In this document: positions 24,995 to 34,224 of the stretch, piece after piece | Layout of the letters: the number at the start of each line of letters is the position of its first letter | Position numbering within the stretch: the stretch's first letter is position 1 | NCBI GenBank assembly: GCA_036003045.1 | Contig: DASYSS010000052.1 | Coordinates: 62,001 to 126,000 of the forward strand | Source: Gemmatimonadaceae bacterium | Lineage (GTDB): Bacteria > Gemmatimonadota > Gemmatimonadetes > Gemmatimonadales > Gemmatimonadaceae | Direction: 5' to 3' | DNA: 64,000 nucleotides | Notes under the pieces: model-generated | Databases searched by the model: none | Told to the model about the DNA's origin: nothing | What the model saw: only the letters and a program-made list of their open reading frames with translations | Made by a program: the position numbers and the translations under genes

Positions 24995-26929
24995 TTACTG
25001 CGCCGGACCCAGCGCCGGATTTCTATTGAAGTAGCCCACCGGCACGAGGCTGAAGCCGGCGGTCTGCACCGGCATCACCGGCCAGTCCTCCGGACGAGGG
25101 ACGTGCGTGACGCCGACGGTGTACCAGAGCACGACGTCGGTATCGAGGACCGATCGGCCGCCGCGTGTCCATCGGGCGAGCCCGTCGCCGCCGCGCGATT
25201 GATTCGGATAGTCGCCGGCCGACCATCGCTCGGAGTCCACTTGGGGCGTAACCCACAGTGGCGCGCCTAGAAAGCCGGCGCGGCGGCGAATCGCGCTGGC
25301 CGAGTCCGCCATCGAGAGAACGATCTCGCCGGGAACGAGCTCGTACCCTGTCGGGCCGCCGAGCCCGTTTCGCTTGCCCGAATTCGAGATGAGCCAGCCC
25401 GCGGGAGAACCGACCGCGCTCCCGTCGATCGCCTCGCGCTCGGTCGACCAGGTTCGTGCGTGCGTGGCGAAGCCACCGCCGCGACCCGCCGTGGACAACG
25501 GATGAGTCGCCAGGTCCTCGACTCGATTGGGCGACGCGCCGTCGACGTCGAGATCGAGTCGGTAGTTGAAGAAGTGTTGATGGTTCACCGCCGCGATTCC
25601 CGCCGCCACCTGTTCGGCGAGCGAGTCGGAAACCGCGGCGGCCTTGGGAGCCATCACGCCCGTGAGCAGAACTCGGTGGCCGATCGTTCCGTCTTCTCGA
25701 AAGATCCACTCGAAACCATAGTCGTAGTTGCCGAGCCGGCTCTCGGAAAACACGACGAGTTCGCGAGCGCGAGCGCCCGCTCCGCCGTGTCTCCACGCGA
25801 TACCTCCATCCCGCTCGTACACGGCGATCGCGCGTGGCACGTGCCGAGGCGCGCCGGAGGGGTCCGCGAACGCGGCGTCGATGAAGTTGCTGCCCGCGGG
25901 GCAATCGAGGCCCGGCGCAAGCATCGAAACGGCGGTGCCGATTCCGAGCTCGCCCACGTCGAACGTGTTCCGGAAGTACCACGCTGCGGCGGGATCGCCG
26001 TACGGCACGACCATCTCCGACAGCGAGGCGCGGTAGATGACGCTGCGCACGCCGGTGCCGTCGTCGAAGCCGACGCCGTAGAGCACGAGCCCTTCGCGCG
26101 GCCGTACTCCGGCGTGAAGGCGCCAACGTCCCCACGTGATCGCATGGCCGTTCACGTCGATGTCCGCCGAGCGCGCCGAGGATTCTTCGCGCGCCGAGAG
26201 CCGCGGGCCGCGCGTCGCCGGACGGGGAAGGGGCTGCCACGCGTCACGCTCGCTCGCGGCGGTGGGCGTCGCGACGCTCCCGGAATCGTGGACGTCGAGC
26301 ACGCGGCGACCGGCGACGTCGACCAGCACGACGAGTCCTTCCACCGGACGCGAGAACTCGTTCGGCGATGCCGCGCGCACGACCGTGAGCGCGCGCACCA
26401 GCCGACCGCGAGCCGGATCTTCGTTTCCCTCCGCGAAGTTCCCCGCGGTCCAAGCCATCACGGCGACATCGTTCGGTGAGAGGCCGCGCCTGGCCAGCGC
26501 TTGGCGCCACGCGCCATTGCCGCGCGTCACCGATTCGGCGACGTCGGCGTCCACGCCGTCGAGATGCGGCTCGACGCCGGGCACGTCGCGCGTGCTCTCG
26601 AGCGTCCGATCGTCGACGTTGACGACGGCTTCACTCGTCGAGTTGCGCGCCGGGTCGTACAGCACGACGAACGCCTTTCGTGGCTCGGGCGCGTTTTGAA
26701 GGACAACCCGCTTGGAAGGCTCGAGCAGATCGATCGTGCTCACGCGGCGCGAGCCCCCCCCGCCGAGGAGCGAATGCGCGTCGAGCACCGCGCGCACGCG
26801 GTCGATCTCGCCGGTCGTGAGTGGATCGAGCGCGTGTCGCGAGGCGGCGATGTTCTGCCGGCATCCCACGAACGCGACGATCAGAATCGGGAGAGCAGCC
26901 GCAACGGAGCGAAGTTGCATCGAGGGCAT
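24995..26929 (-). CDS. Copper amine oxidase (lipoprotein)
   Basis: 644 residues. The N-terminal ILIVAFVGC resembles a lipobox. The catalytic domain shows the Asp base (RNTFDVGELG, Asp324), the topaquinone precursor Tyr402 in LGNYDYGFEW, two copper histidines in VNHQHFFNYRLDLD and a third in VTHVPRPEDWPVMPV. This is the full active-site set for oxidising primary amines to aldehydes with H2O2 and ammonia. Its exported location suggests use of extracellular amines. ATG 26929 was used; 26920 is also possible. It diverges from the CPBP gene with 42 bases between. Confidence 0.88.
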   Translation of the reverse strand: MPSMQLRSVAAALPILIVAFVGCRQNIAASRHALDPLTTGEIDRVRAVLDAHSLLGGGGSRRVSTIDLLEPSKRVVLQNAPEPRKAFVVLYDPARNSTSEAVVNVDDRTLESTRDVPGVEPHLDGVDADVAESVTRGNGAWRQALARRGLSPNDVAVMAWTAGNFAEGNEDPARGRLVRALTVVRAASPNEFSRPVEGLVVLVDVAGRRVLDVHDSGSVATPTAASERDAWQPLPRPATRGPRLSAREESSARSADIDVNGHAITWGRWRLHAGVRPREGLVLYGVGFDDGTGVRSVIYRASLSEMVVPYGDPAAAWYFRNTFDVGELGIGTAVSMLAPGLDCPAGSNFIDAAFADPSGAPRHVPRAIAVYERDGGIAWRHGGAGARARELVVFSESRLGNYDYGFEWIFREDGTIGHRVLLTGVMAPKAAAVSDSLAEQVAAGIAAVNHQHFFNYRLDLDVDGASPNRVEDLATHPLSTAGRGGGFATHARTWSTEREAIDGSAVGSPAGWLISNSGKRNGLGGPTGYELVPGEIVLSMADSASAIRRRAGFLGAPLWVTPQVDSERWSAGDYPNQSRGGDGLARWTRGGRSVLDTDVVLWYTVGVTHVPRPEDWPVMPVQTAGFSLVPVGYFNRNPALGPAQ

Positions 26930-26971
26930 GATAGTGCAGCCGGCCGTCGCGCGGTGCTATACTCTGGCGCG

Positions 26972-27712
26972 ATGACGGACACCGAAGCCGGCGCGCCCCC
27001 GCCACCTGTTTCGCGCCAGGTCGAAACGACGCCGCGGAACGGCTCGGGCCCCCGGACGGCCGGAACGATCGCGTGGGCCGGTCCTTTCGTCGTCTTCGCG
27101 GCGTGGCTGCTGCTCGACACGCACATTCCGCTCGCGAATCCGTGGAAGGAGATCGCCCGCGACGCCGTTCTCGCCGCGTCGATACTGATTTTCTCGCGAC
27201 GAGTCCTTCCGAGATCGGCGCCACACTGGAGAACGAGCGTGGCGATCGGCGTCGGCGTGTGCGCGCTCTGGGTGGCGCCCGATCTATTGATCCCCGGATG
27301 GCGGTCGAGCGTCGTCTTTCAGAACGGAATCCTGGGCCGCGTCACCATCTCGATCGATCCGCGAGAGCTGACACCGCTCATGCTCGCGCTCCGGACGATG
27401 CGCGCTGCCCTGCTCGTCCCTGTGCTCGAGGAGCTGTTCTGGCGCGGCTGGCTCCCGCGATGGCTTCAGGACCCGCAGTTCAATCGCGTTCCGCTCGGCC
27501 AGTACTCCTCGCTCGCGTTTTGGGCGACGGCCGTGCTCTTCGCCGCCGAGCACGGGCCGTTCTGGGAGGTGGGACTCGTCACAGGCTTGGTCTACAACTG
27601 GTGGATGCGCCGCACGCGGTCGTTGGGAGACCTGATGGTCTGCCACGCCACGACCAACCTCGCGCTCTCGGTGTTCGTGATCGTAACGCAGCGGTGGGGG
27701 TTCTGGATGTGA
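26972..27712 (+). CDS. CPBP intramembrane glutamic protease, exosortase-associated type
   Basis: 246 residues with a disordered N-terminus and six to eight membrane segments. The CPBP motifs are complete: Glu153-Glu154 and Arg158 in VLEELFWRGWLPRWL, His194 in FAAEHGPFWEVG and His225/Asn229 in LMVCHATTNLA. The wording of these motifs (FWRGWL, EHGPFWEVGL, YNWWMRRTRSLGD) is that of the CAAX-protease-related family found in exosortase/PEP-CTERM genomes. It may process or survey PEP-CTERM proteins such as the two encoded nearby; that is inference. Confidence 0.8.
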   Translation: MTDTEAGAPPPPVSRQVETTPRNGSGPRTAGTIAWAGPFVVFAAWLLLDTHIPLANPWKEIARDAVLAASILIFSRRVLPRSAPHWRTSVAIGVGVCALWVAPDLLIPGWRSSVVFQNGILGRVTISIDPRELTPLMLALRTMRAALLVPVLEELFWRGWLPRWLQDPQFNRVPLGQYSSLAFWATAVLFAAEHGPFWEVGLVTGLVYNWWMRRTRSLGDLMVCHATTNLALSVFVIVTQRWGFWM

Positions 27713-27784
27713 GCCGGGGACGCGAGGTACTTTGGACGCGCGAAGGACGGTAGCGCCTCTTAACTCCTCCCACTGGAGCCGCGT

Positions 27785-28150
27785 ATGGCGACGCACATCA
27801 AGGTCCTTGCTTGGCTGCACATCGTGTTCGGATTGTTCGGCGCATTCACCGCCGTCGTCGTGCTTGGTGGAACCATGTTCGGCGCCGCGTTCGCCGGCAG
27901 TTTAAAGGACTCGGCAATCGTCGGTTTGGCGGGCGGATTCGCGGCCGTCTTCCTCGGCGCGATGGCGGCGTTTCAGTTGATCGCCGGCTGGGGACTACTG
28001 CGTCGTATGCCGTGGGCGCGGATCCTCATGATCGTCCTGGGCGTGATCTCGCTGATCCGATTCCCATTCGGAACCGCGCTCGGCATCTACACGCTGTGGG
28101 TGTTGCTGAGCAAAGAGGGCGCGGCACAATTCGGGGTGACGTCGGCGTAA
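27785..28150 (+). CDS. Small membrane protein of unknown function
   Basis: 121 residues with four predicted membrane helices (LAWLHIVFGLFGAFTAVVVL, IVGLAGGFAAVFLGAMAAFQ, ARILMIVLGVISLIRFPFG, ALGIYTLWVLLS). The helical-hairpin pattern with a conserved LIAGWGLLRRMPWAR is common in small uncharacterised bacterial membrane proteins. It is a single gene 72 bases after the CPBP gene in the same orientation, possibly co-transcribed. Confidence 0.75.
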   Translation: MATHIKVLAWLHIVFGLFGAFTAVVVLGGTMFGAAFAGSLKDSAIVGLAGGFAAVFLGAMAAFQLIAGWGLLRRMPWARILMIVLGVISLIRFPFGTALGIYTLWVLLSKEGAAQFGVTSA

Positions 28151-28227
28151 GGGCGGTCACGAGCCGCGCGTTGTTGTTCGAGGTGATGAGCATTTCAACG
28201 CCGATGCCGCAGATTTCAAAACAGCAC

Positions 28228-28268
28228 TGCCGCAGTAACAACAGAGGCTTTTGTTGTTATCTGCGGCA
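28228..28268. terminator. Hairpin between convergent genes
   Basis: TGCCGCAGTAACAACA at 28228-28243 pairs with TGTTGTTATCTGCGGCA at 28252-28268, with one bulged A and an eight-base loop. It lies between the small membrane protein gene and the convergent ADOP gene. The outer motif TGCCGCAGAT also occurs at 28205, so this is part of a small repeat cluster. Confidence 0.65.
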
Positions 28269-28359
28269 CTCGCTTTTCAGATCTGCATCATCTGCGTCAA
28301 GTAGTCGTGGCGGTACTCGTGAGTCGCCACCGCTACTCCGACCAGTCGTGTCGCTCCCG

Positions 28360-30849
28360 CTATTCCGACCTCAGGGCGACGTTCGGGTCGACCTTTGACG
28401 CTCGCAGCGCGGGCAGCCAACTGGCGGCGATTGCGGTCGCGAGCAGGACGAGCACTACGGCGCCGAACACGATCGGATCCGTCGGCGAAACGTCGAAGAG
28501 CAGAGGCTTGACCCACCGCGCCGCGTAGAGCGCCGCGGCCGCGCCGATCACGACGCCGGCGACCGCCAGGCGAAGTCCGTCGGTCACGACGAGGCGAATC
28601 AGATCCGCGGCCTGCGCTCCGATCGCGACGCGCACTCCGAGCTCGTGCGTGCGCTGCGCGACGTTGTACGCGATGACGCTGTACAAGCCGATCGCCGCGA
28701 GCGCGAGCGCGAGGACGCCGAACGCGACGAACATCGTCGCGCCGAGGTGCCACGACCGCGTTTCGCCGCCGATGACCTTTTCCATCGGCGTCGTCGTGAC
28801 GTACGACGCGCCCGGCATCTCGCGCTGCAATCGCCGGCGGATGCCGTCGGCAGCCTGCGCGGCGCTGCCGTTCACACGCACGAACAGGCCGGTCTGGTCC
28901 GGGTGGAACTGTGCCGCGGGCAAATAGTAGTTGTACAGCGCCGAGTCGACGCCGAGACTGCGTTGCTTGATGTTCTCGGCGACGCCGACCACATAGGTGC
29001 AGGGCATCGTATCCGCCGTGACGCGGATGCATTGGCCGATCGGATCCTTGCCCGGCCAGAGCGTCTGGCCCATGCCTTCGCTCACCACCATCGTGCGCGG
29101 CGCATGGTCGACGTCCTGCGGTCCGATGCCTCGCCCGCGGAGAATGCGCGTACCGAACGTGGCGAAGAAATCCGGTGACACGGCGTTGAGGTTGAACTGG
29201 CCGAGCTTCCCGACGGTGTCGATCCCTTGGACGTAAAGTCCGATGCTCCACGTGCTCCAGAACGGCACGGAGACCTGCGCGCTCACGTGCGTCACGCCGG
29301 GAATCGTCGTCGCGGCTTGGAGCAGCCGCTGCCGAAGCCCAATCGCCGCCACGCTGTCCAATTTTTCGCCGCGCATGTTCAGGTCGACGAGTAGCACCGG
29401 GTCGACGTCGTAGCCGAGCTTGACGCCGTTGACGTTCTTGAGGCTGCGCACGAAAAGTCCCGCGCCGACGAGCAGTACAACCGACAGCGCGCCTTGCAGC
29501 ACGAGCAGCGCGGTTCTCGCGCGCGAGCGATGCAGCGTTCCCTCGCGCGAGCCGGATTTGAGATCCGACGTCAGATCGGTACGGCCGGCCTGGAGGATCG
29601 GCGCGAGCCCGGTGAGCAGCCCCACACCGACGGCCACGCCGAGCGCGAAGAGCACCGTCCGGGGATCGCGAAGCCCGGCGGGCGCTTCGCTCTGATCGAG
29701 CACGACGGCGCGCAACACCGCGCCGCCCCAATGCGCGACGAACAGTCCCATCACACCGCCAAGCAGCGCGAGGAGAAGCGTCTCCGTCAGCAGTTGAGAG
29801 ACAAGCCGTGCTCGGCCGACACCGAGCGCGAGACGCAACGCGATCTCACGCCGCCTGCGGAGCGCCCGGGCGAGCAACAGGTTTGCGACGTTGGCGCAGG
29901 CGATGAGAAGCACGATCAACGACACGCCGCCGACCCACGTCGCAACCTTGGCGACCGGCGACTCGTTCGGCCCGCGCTCCGCGATGATCGAGCCCGCGAT
30001 GGCGCGCGGACGGGCGAGCGCCAGTGGCGTCGACCGCGTCTGCTCGACGAGTTGCGACTGATAGCTCTTGACCGCCGCTTGCGTGAGATCGGCGTTGGCG
30101 CGCGCCAAGGACACACCGGGCTTCCGTCGCGCCATCACGGAAAGCCAACCCCAGCTGTAGGTCTTCCACCAGCTCGTCCTGAGGTTCGGGTTGTTCTTCC
30201 CCTGGGCCGCACCGAAGGTCGTGATCGGGATGAAATAGGCCGGCGGTTGATCCGCCCACAGACCGACGAAGCCGGGCGGCGCCACGCCGATGATCGTGTA
30301 GACGACCGATGCGATCTGAACTTTCGAGCCGAGCACATCGCGACGCCCGCCATATTGGGTCTGCCACATCGCGTCGCTGACGACGGCGACCGGCGAGCCG
30401 TCGGGAATCGAGTCTTCGGCGGCCGTGAAGTACCGGCCCAGCGCAGGGGGCGCGTCGAAGAAGCCGAAAAAGTTGGAGCTGACGACGCCGACACTCATTT
30501 CGCGCGCCGATTCCCCGACGCCGACAGCGAGGCGCCGGAACGCGTAGCCGGCGACGCTCGAGAACGAGGTCGTCCACCGCTCGAAATCCTTGTAGCGCGC
30601 GTACTGTCCTCCGAAACCCACCCGTTCCTTGCCGCGGAAGGTGGAGTATCCGTATACGCGATGAGCCGTGGCCGGATCGCGGAGGAGATTTGGCGGGCGG
30701 AAGAGCAGGCGGTCGACGATGCCGAACATCGCCGCGTTGGCGCCGATCCCGAGGCCGATCGTACTGACGACCGCGATGGCGAAGGCCGGTTTGAGCCGCA
30801 GACCGCGCGCGGCGTACTTCAGGTCTTGGCGGAGGCTCTCGAAGGTCAT
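28360..30849 (-). CDS. ADOP-type ABC transporter permease without prefix domain
   Basis: 829 residues. It begins directly with MTFESLRQDLKYAARGL and the first helix (PAFAIAVVSTIGLGIGANAA), so the soluble prefix seen in the other two ADOP proteins is missing. Two MacB-core/FtsX units follow; junction motifs are LLARALRRRREIALRLALGV and YNVAQRTHELGVRVAIGA, and the end is LPALRASKVDPNVALRSE. No PadR gene adjoins it, so its regulation differs from that of the others. The substrate is unknown. Confidence 0.9.
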   Translation of the reverse strand: MTFESLRQDLKYAARGLRLKPAFAIAVVSTIGLGIGANAAMFGIVDRLLFRPPNLLRDPATAHRVYGYSTFRGKERVGFGGQYARYKDFERWTTSFSSVAGYAFRRLAVGVGESAREMSVGVVSSNFFGFFDAPPALGRYFTAAEDSIPDGSPVAVVSDAMWQTQYGGRRDVLGSKVQIASVVYTIIGVAPPGFVGLWADQPPAYFIPITTFGAAQGKNNPNLRTSWWKTYSWGWLSVMARRKPGVSLARANADLTQAAVKSYQSQLVEQTRSTPLALARPRAIAGSIIAERGPNESPVAKVATWVGGVSLIVLLIACANVANLLLARALRRRREIALRLALGVGRARLVSQLLTETLLLALLGGVMGLFVAHWGGAVLRAVVLDQSEAPAGLRDPRTVLFALGVAVGVGLLTGLAPILQAGRTDLTSDLKSGSREGTLHRSRARTALLVLQGALSVVLLVGAGLFVRSLKNVNGVKLGYDVDPVLLVDLNMRGEKLDSVAAIGLRQRLLQAATTIPGVTHVSAQVSVPFWSTWSIGLYVQGIDTVGKLGQFNLNAVSPDFFATFGTRILRGRGIGPQDVDHAPRTMVVSEGMGQTLWPGKDPIGQCIRVTADTMPCTYVVGVAENIKQRSLGVDSALYNYYLPAAQFHPDQTGLFVRVNGSAAQAADGIRRRLQREMPGASYVTTTPMEKVIGGETRSWHLGATMFVAFGVLALALAAIGLYSVIAYNVAQRTHELGVRVAIGAQAADLIRLVVTDGLRLAVAGVVIGAAAALYAARWVKPLLFDVSPTDPIVFGAVVLVLLATAIAASWLPALRASKVDPNVALRSE

Positions 30850-30917
30850 GCGTATCTGACACGCCGGACTGCGCGAGCGTTGCGCCGCCGGTGTGCGGAC
30901 GGGTAGGTTGGCGGAAC

Positions 30918-30944
30918 CCGGTCACAGGTCACCGGTCACCGGTC
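30918..30944. repeat. GGTCACC-type short repeat
   Basis: CCGGTCACAGGTCACCGGTC and the following ACCGGTCC form three near-copies of GGTCACC. It lies in the divergent region between the orphan ADOP gene and the dipeptidase, about 25 bases before the dipeptidase start. It is related to the hairpin at 60.74 kb. Confidence 0.6.
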
Positions 30945-30969
30945 CCTCCTCTTAGACACAAATCCTTCT

Positions 30970-32286
30970 ATGCGCGCCCGATTTCCATTGCTTGGCGCTA
31001 TTTGCGCGACCGTTGGCATCGCGGGCCTCGTCGGCGCCCAAGCGCCGCGCGACTCGAACATGGCGCGCGCCCTGCGCGTTCTTCGTGCCTCACCCGTCAT
31101 GGACGGGCACAACGATTTGCCATGGCGCATTCGCGAAGACTCGCTCCATCCGATGGACGTCGAGGCGTACGATCTGCGCAAGCGGACTCCGGGCATGACC
31201 GATCTCGCGCGACTCTCCGCGGGGCACGTCGGCGCGCAATTCTGGTCGATCTACACGCCCGGAGAGCCCACGGACCCGGCGTACAAATCGAAGGGAGCGG
31301 TGGCGAGCAAGCCCGGCTACGCCCGCGTACAGCTCGAGCAGTTCGACATCGCGAAGCGGGTCATCGCGAAGTATCCGGAGCTCGCGTGGACGCCGAGCGC
31401 CGCGCAGGCGAAGACAGCGATGGCCAAGGGAAAGATCGCGTCGCTCCTCGGCCTCGAGGGCGGCCACGCGATCGAGAATTCGCTCCCGGTGCTCCGCCAA
31501 TACTATGAAATGGGCGCGCGCTACATGACGCTCACGCACAACGTCACCCTCGACTGGGCCGACGCCGCGCTCGACAGCGCGAAACACCACGGGCTCACTC
31601 CCTTTGGGCGCGAAGTGGTCCGCGAGATGAACCGACTCGGCATGCTCGTGGATCTGTCCCACGTGTCGCCGGGCACGATGAGCGCGGCGCTCGACGTGAC
31701 GCAAGCGCCGGTGATCTTCTCGCATTCGGGCGCTCGCGCGCTCGTCGACCACCGGCGCAACGTTCCCGACTCGATTCTCGCGCGCGTGCCGAAGAACGGC
31801 GGGGTCGTGATGGTGCCGTTCGTGACGTCGTTCGTGTCGGCCGCGGTCCTCGCCGATGACAATGCGCTCGAGGCGGAGACCGCCGCCGCGACGAAGCGTC
31901 ATCCTCACGACAGCGTCGCGGTGAAAAAGGACGTCGACGCGTGGCGCGCGGCTCACGTTCGCCCCACGGCGACCATCACCGACGTCGCGAACACCATCGA
32001 CCACGTTCGCCAAATCGCCGGGGTCGATCACGTCGGGATCGGCAGCGACCTGGACGGCATCACCGAGACCGTCGTCGGCCTCGAGGACGTCTCCAAATTC
32101 CCCGCGCTATTCGCCGAACTGGCCCGTCGCGGTTGGACCGACGCGGACCTGGCGAAACTGTCCAACGGAAACGTCCTCCGCGTGCTTGCCGAGGCGGAAC
32201 GCGTATCGGCGAAGCTCCGCGCGACGACGAAGCCGTCGGAGGCGACGATCGAGGTTCTGGATCGGGCGACGAAGGCAGTGCCTTAG
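30970..32286 (+). CDS. Exported membrane dipeptidase (M19 family)
   Basis: 438 residues with a signal peptide ending near GLVGAQ. Zinc ligands of the renal-dipeptidase family are visible: His-x-Asp in VMDGHNDLPW, the bridging Glu in LLGLEGGHAIEN, His in VDLSHVSPGTM, His in VIFSHSGARAL and Asp in GIGSDLDGI. These enzymes split dipeptides, often with D-amino acids or dehydro-peptides. The length is normal. It probably works in the periplasm with the other peptidases encoded here. The stop is followed at once by a six-unit tandem repeat. Confidence 0.92.
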   Translation: MRARFPLLGAICATVGIAGLVGAQAPRDSNMARALRVLRASPVMDGHNDLPWRIREDSLHPMDVEAYDLRKRTPGMTDLARLSAGHVGAQFWSIYTPGEPTDPAYKSKGAVASKPGYARVQLEQFDIAKRVIAKYPELAWTPSAAQAKTAMAKGKIASLLGLEGGHAIENSLPVLRQYYEMGARYMTLTHNVTLDWADAALDSAKHHGLTPFGREVVREMNRLGMLVDLSHVSPGTMSAALDVTQAPVIFSHSGARALVDHRRNVPDSILARVPKNGGVVMVPFVTSFVSAAVLADDNALEAETAAATKRHPHDSVAVKKDVDAWRAAHVRPTATITDVANTIDHVRQIAGVDHVGIGSDLDGITETVVGLEDVSKFPALFAELARRGWTDADLAKLSNGNVLRVLAEAERVSAKLRATTKPSEATIEVLDRATKAVP

Positions 32287-32292
32287 ACGGCG

Positions 32293-32346
32293 GACGGGTG
32301 GACGGGTGGACGGGTGGACGGGTGGACGGGTGGACGGGTGGACCGG
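32293..32346. repeat. Tandem repeat, six copies of GACGGGTG
   Basis: Six perfect eight-base units run from 32293 to 32340, followed by GACCGG. The array starts seven bases after the dipeptidase stop codon and precedes the gene starting at 32421. It is the most regular member of the GGTGGACC/GGTGGACG family. Perfect copies suggest recent slippage, so copy number probably varies between strains. Confidence 0.9.
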
Positions 32347-32420
32347 AACTGCCTGCCTGGACAGATTTGTATGCATTGCGCACGTTATCCCGACCACTCT
32401 CTTCCGCAATCGGAGAATCC

Positions 32421-32960
32421 ATGCGACGACTTTTGGTTGCCGGCTTGGCTACGGCTCTGGCGTGTGCGGGCGCGAGCCCAAGCGTCGGTTCGGCGCCGGC
32501 TGAACAGCACGTGGCCGTTCCCGGTTCCGGGACGACGCTCAACGTCGTCGCCACCTCGGGCGTCTCGAGACGAGAGTTCGCCGCGCCGCTCGACAAAGTG
32601 TGGAGGGTGCTCCCGGCGGTCTTCGACTCGCTCTCGATGCCCGTTTCATTTCTCGATCCCAGCACGCATTCGGTGGGCAATCGCGGCTACAAGGTCCGCG
32701 GCAAGCTCGGCAAGGTCGGACTGGCCCGCTACATCGATTGCGGCACGACGCAGATCGGACCCAACGCCGAGTCGTACGACGTCACACTGACGCTGAACAC
32801 GACGCTCACGAAAACGGGCGAGGGCGCGACGGCGATGACGATCGACTTCGAGGCGTCCGCGAAACCGATGGCGTTTGCTCAGGAACCGTTCCGGTGCTCC
32901 ACCAAAGGAACCCTCGAGCAGCGCGTCAACGACTTGACGGCCGCCTTGGTCAGCCGCTGA
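32421..32960 (+). CDS. Putative lipoprotein of unknown function
   Basis: 179 residues. A short signal peptide (LLVAGLATALACAG) has a possible lipobox at ALAC. The mature region is probably alpha/beta: SREFAAPLDKVWRVLPAVFD, FLDPSTHSVGNRGYKVRGKL, YIDCGTTQIGPNAESYDVTL, FRCSTKGTLEQRVNDLTAAL. Two cysteines could form a disulfide. Similar small exported proteins occur in Gemmatimonadota without known function. ATG 32421 has GGAGA upstream. The end overlaps the convergent symporter gene by 11 bases. Confidence 0.7.
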   Translation: MRRLLVAGLATALACAGASPSVGSAPAEQHVAVPGSGTTLNVVATSGVSRREFAAPLDKVWRVLPAVFDSLSMPVSFLDPSTHSVGNRGYKVRGKLGKVGLARYIDCGTTQIGPNAESYDVTLTLNTTLTKTGEGATAMTIDFEASAKPMAFAQEPFRCSTKGTLEQRVNDLTAALVSR

Positions 32961-34224
32961 CCGCCACGCCCACCTCGGCGCGCTGACGCGCCGGATCGAG
33001 CCGCGCGAGAACGAGCGCGGTGGAGACGTGCGCCGTCACGTTGAGGAGCGTCTTGAAGATGTCGGGGATCGCGTCGAGCGCGATGAGAATGCCGATCGCC
33101 TGAATTGGTAGGCCGAGGCTGGGCAGGTAAGGAGCGGCGACGAGGAACCCGCCGCTCGGGATCCCCGGAACGCTGAAGCTGAGCGCGATCGACCCAAGGG
33201 CGACCCACAGAATCGCGGTCGCGCTCACCGACACGCCGTACAGCTTGGCCAGAAAGACGACCTGAATGATCCACGACATCGCGATGTTCGCTCGCAACAG
33301 CGCGACGCCGAGCGGGATCGCGAACCCCGCGATCTCCGGTGAGATCTCGAGCTCGCGCTGCGCGCCCTCGAGCATCGCCGGGAGCGCGGCAAGCGACGAT
33401 CGCGTGCTCACCACGACGACCTGCGCCGGCATCATCGCCCGCGCGAAACGCGCGATCGGCGTTCCGGTCACGAGCGGTATGACGAGATAAAAGATCACGC
33501 CCACGGCGGCGTGAAACCCGACCATCGCGGCGATGTAGAACGCAATCGCGCCGGCGGCTTGATTGCCGAGGTGTGTCGCGAGCGGAACGGCGAGGGCAAA
33601 GGCGCCGATGGGCGCGAACAGCAGCACCCATCGGACGATCTGGATCATGGCGTCGGACACGGCTCGCAGCACGGTGACGAGCCGCGACGACATCTCGTTT
33701 GCGCGCGCGAGGCCGAGGCCGAGCAGCGTCGCGAACACGATGATGGGGAGCATCGCGCCGTCCGCCGCCGCCTTTACGACGTTCGCCGGCGCCAAACCGA
33801 TGATCCACTGCGAAAAGCCCGGCGTCTGTGTCAACGACGGCTCGGCGGCGCTGGCGCGCAACGATGCGGCCGCCGCGGGATCTACCGTCAACAGCGAGAA
33901 GACGGGCGGCACCGCGGCGATGCCGATGACGGCGATGACGAACAGAAAAACGAAGAAGACCACGAACGCGCGACGGCCGAGGCGGCCGAACGAACGGGCG
34001 CCGTCGCCCGAGGCCAGGGTGGCGATCAGCAGCGACGCGACGAGCGGCACGACGGTCATGCGAAGCGCGTTCACCCAGATCGTGCCGATCGGCGTTACCG
34101 CCGCGGCGAACGCTTGTCCCGGGCGAGACCCGCTCCACGATATCACGCCGCCCGTGATCAACCCGAGCGCGAGTCCAACCATCGCGCTCGTGGCCGGCGA
34201 GCGCCACATCGAGCTACGGCTCAC
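32950..34224 (-). CDS. SLC1 (dicarboxylate/amino acid:cation) symporter, atypical
   Basis: 424 residues, about eight membrane helices and two re-entrant loops. SLC1 signatures include LRMTVVPLVASLLIATLASG, the serine-rich HP1 tip VVSTRSSLAALPAML and the HP2 tip VPGIPSGGFLVAAPYLPSLG. The usual N-(M/L)-D-G-T motif of helix 7 is absent: the position reads IPLGVALLRANIAMSW. Since that motif binds sodium and substrate, coupling or substrate must differ. A GTG start at 34224 overlaps the OsmC stop (GTGA); ATG 34209 is the alternative. Confidence 0.8.
   Translation of the reverse strand: MSRSSMWRSPATSAMVGLALGLITGGVISWSGSRPGQAFAAAVTPIGTIWVNALRMTVVPLVASLLIATLASGDGARSFGRLGRRAFVVFFVFLFVIAVIGIAAVPPVFSLLTVDPAAAASLRASAAEPSLTQTPGFSQWIIGLAPANVVKAAADGAMLPIIVFATLLGLGLARANEMSSRLVTVLRAVSDAMIQIVRWVLLFAPIGAFALAVPLATHLGNQAAGAIAFYIAAMVGFHAAVGVIFYLVIPLVTGTPIARFARAMMPAQVVVVSTRSSLAALPAMLEGAQRELEISPEIAGFAIPLGVALLRANIAMSWIIQVVFLAKLYGVSVSATAILWVALGSIALSFSVPGIPSGGFLVAAPYLPSLGLPIQAIGILIALDAIPDIFKTLLNVTAHVSTALVLARLDPARQRAEVGVAVSG

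Noticed and set aside
32293-32346. Possible CRISPR array
   Set aside because: Perfect eight-base tandem units with no spacers and no cas genes; a simple tandem repeat.
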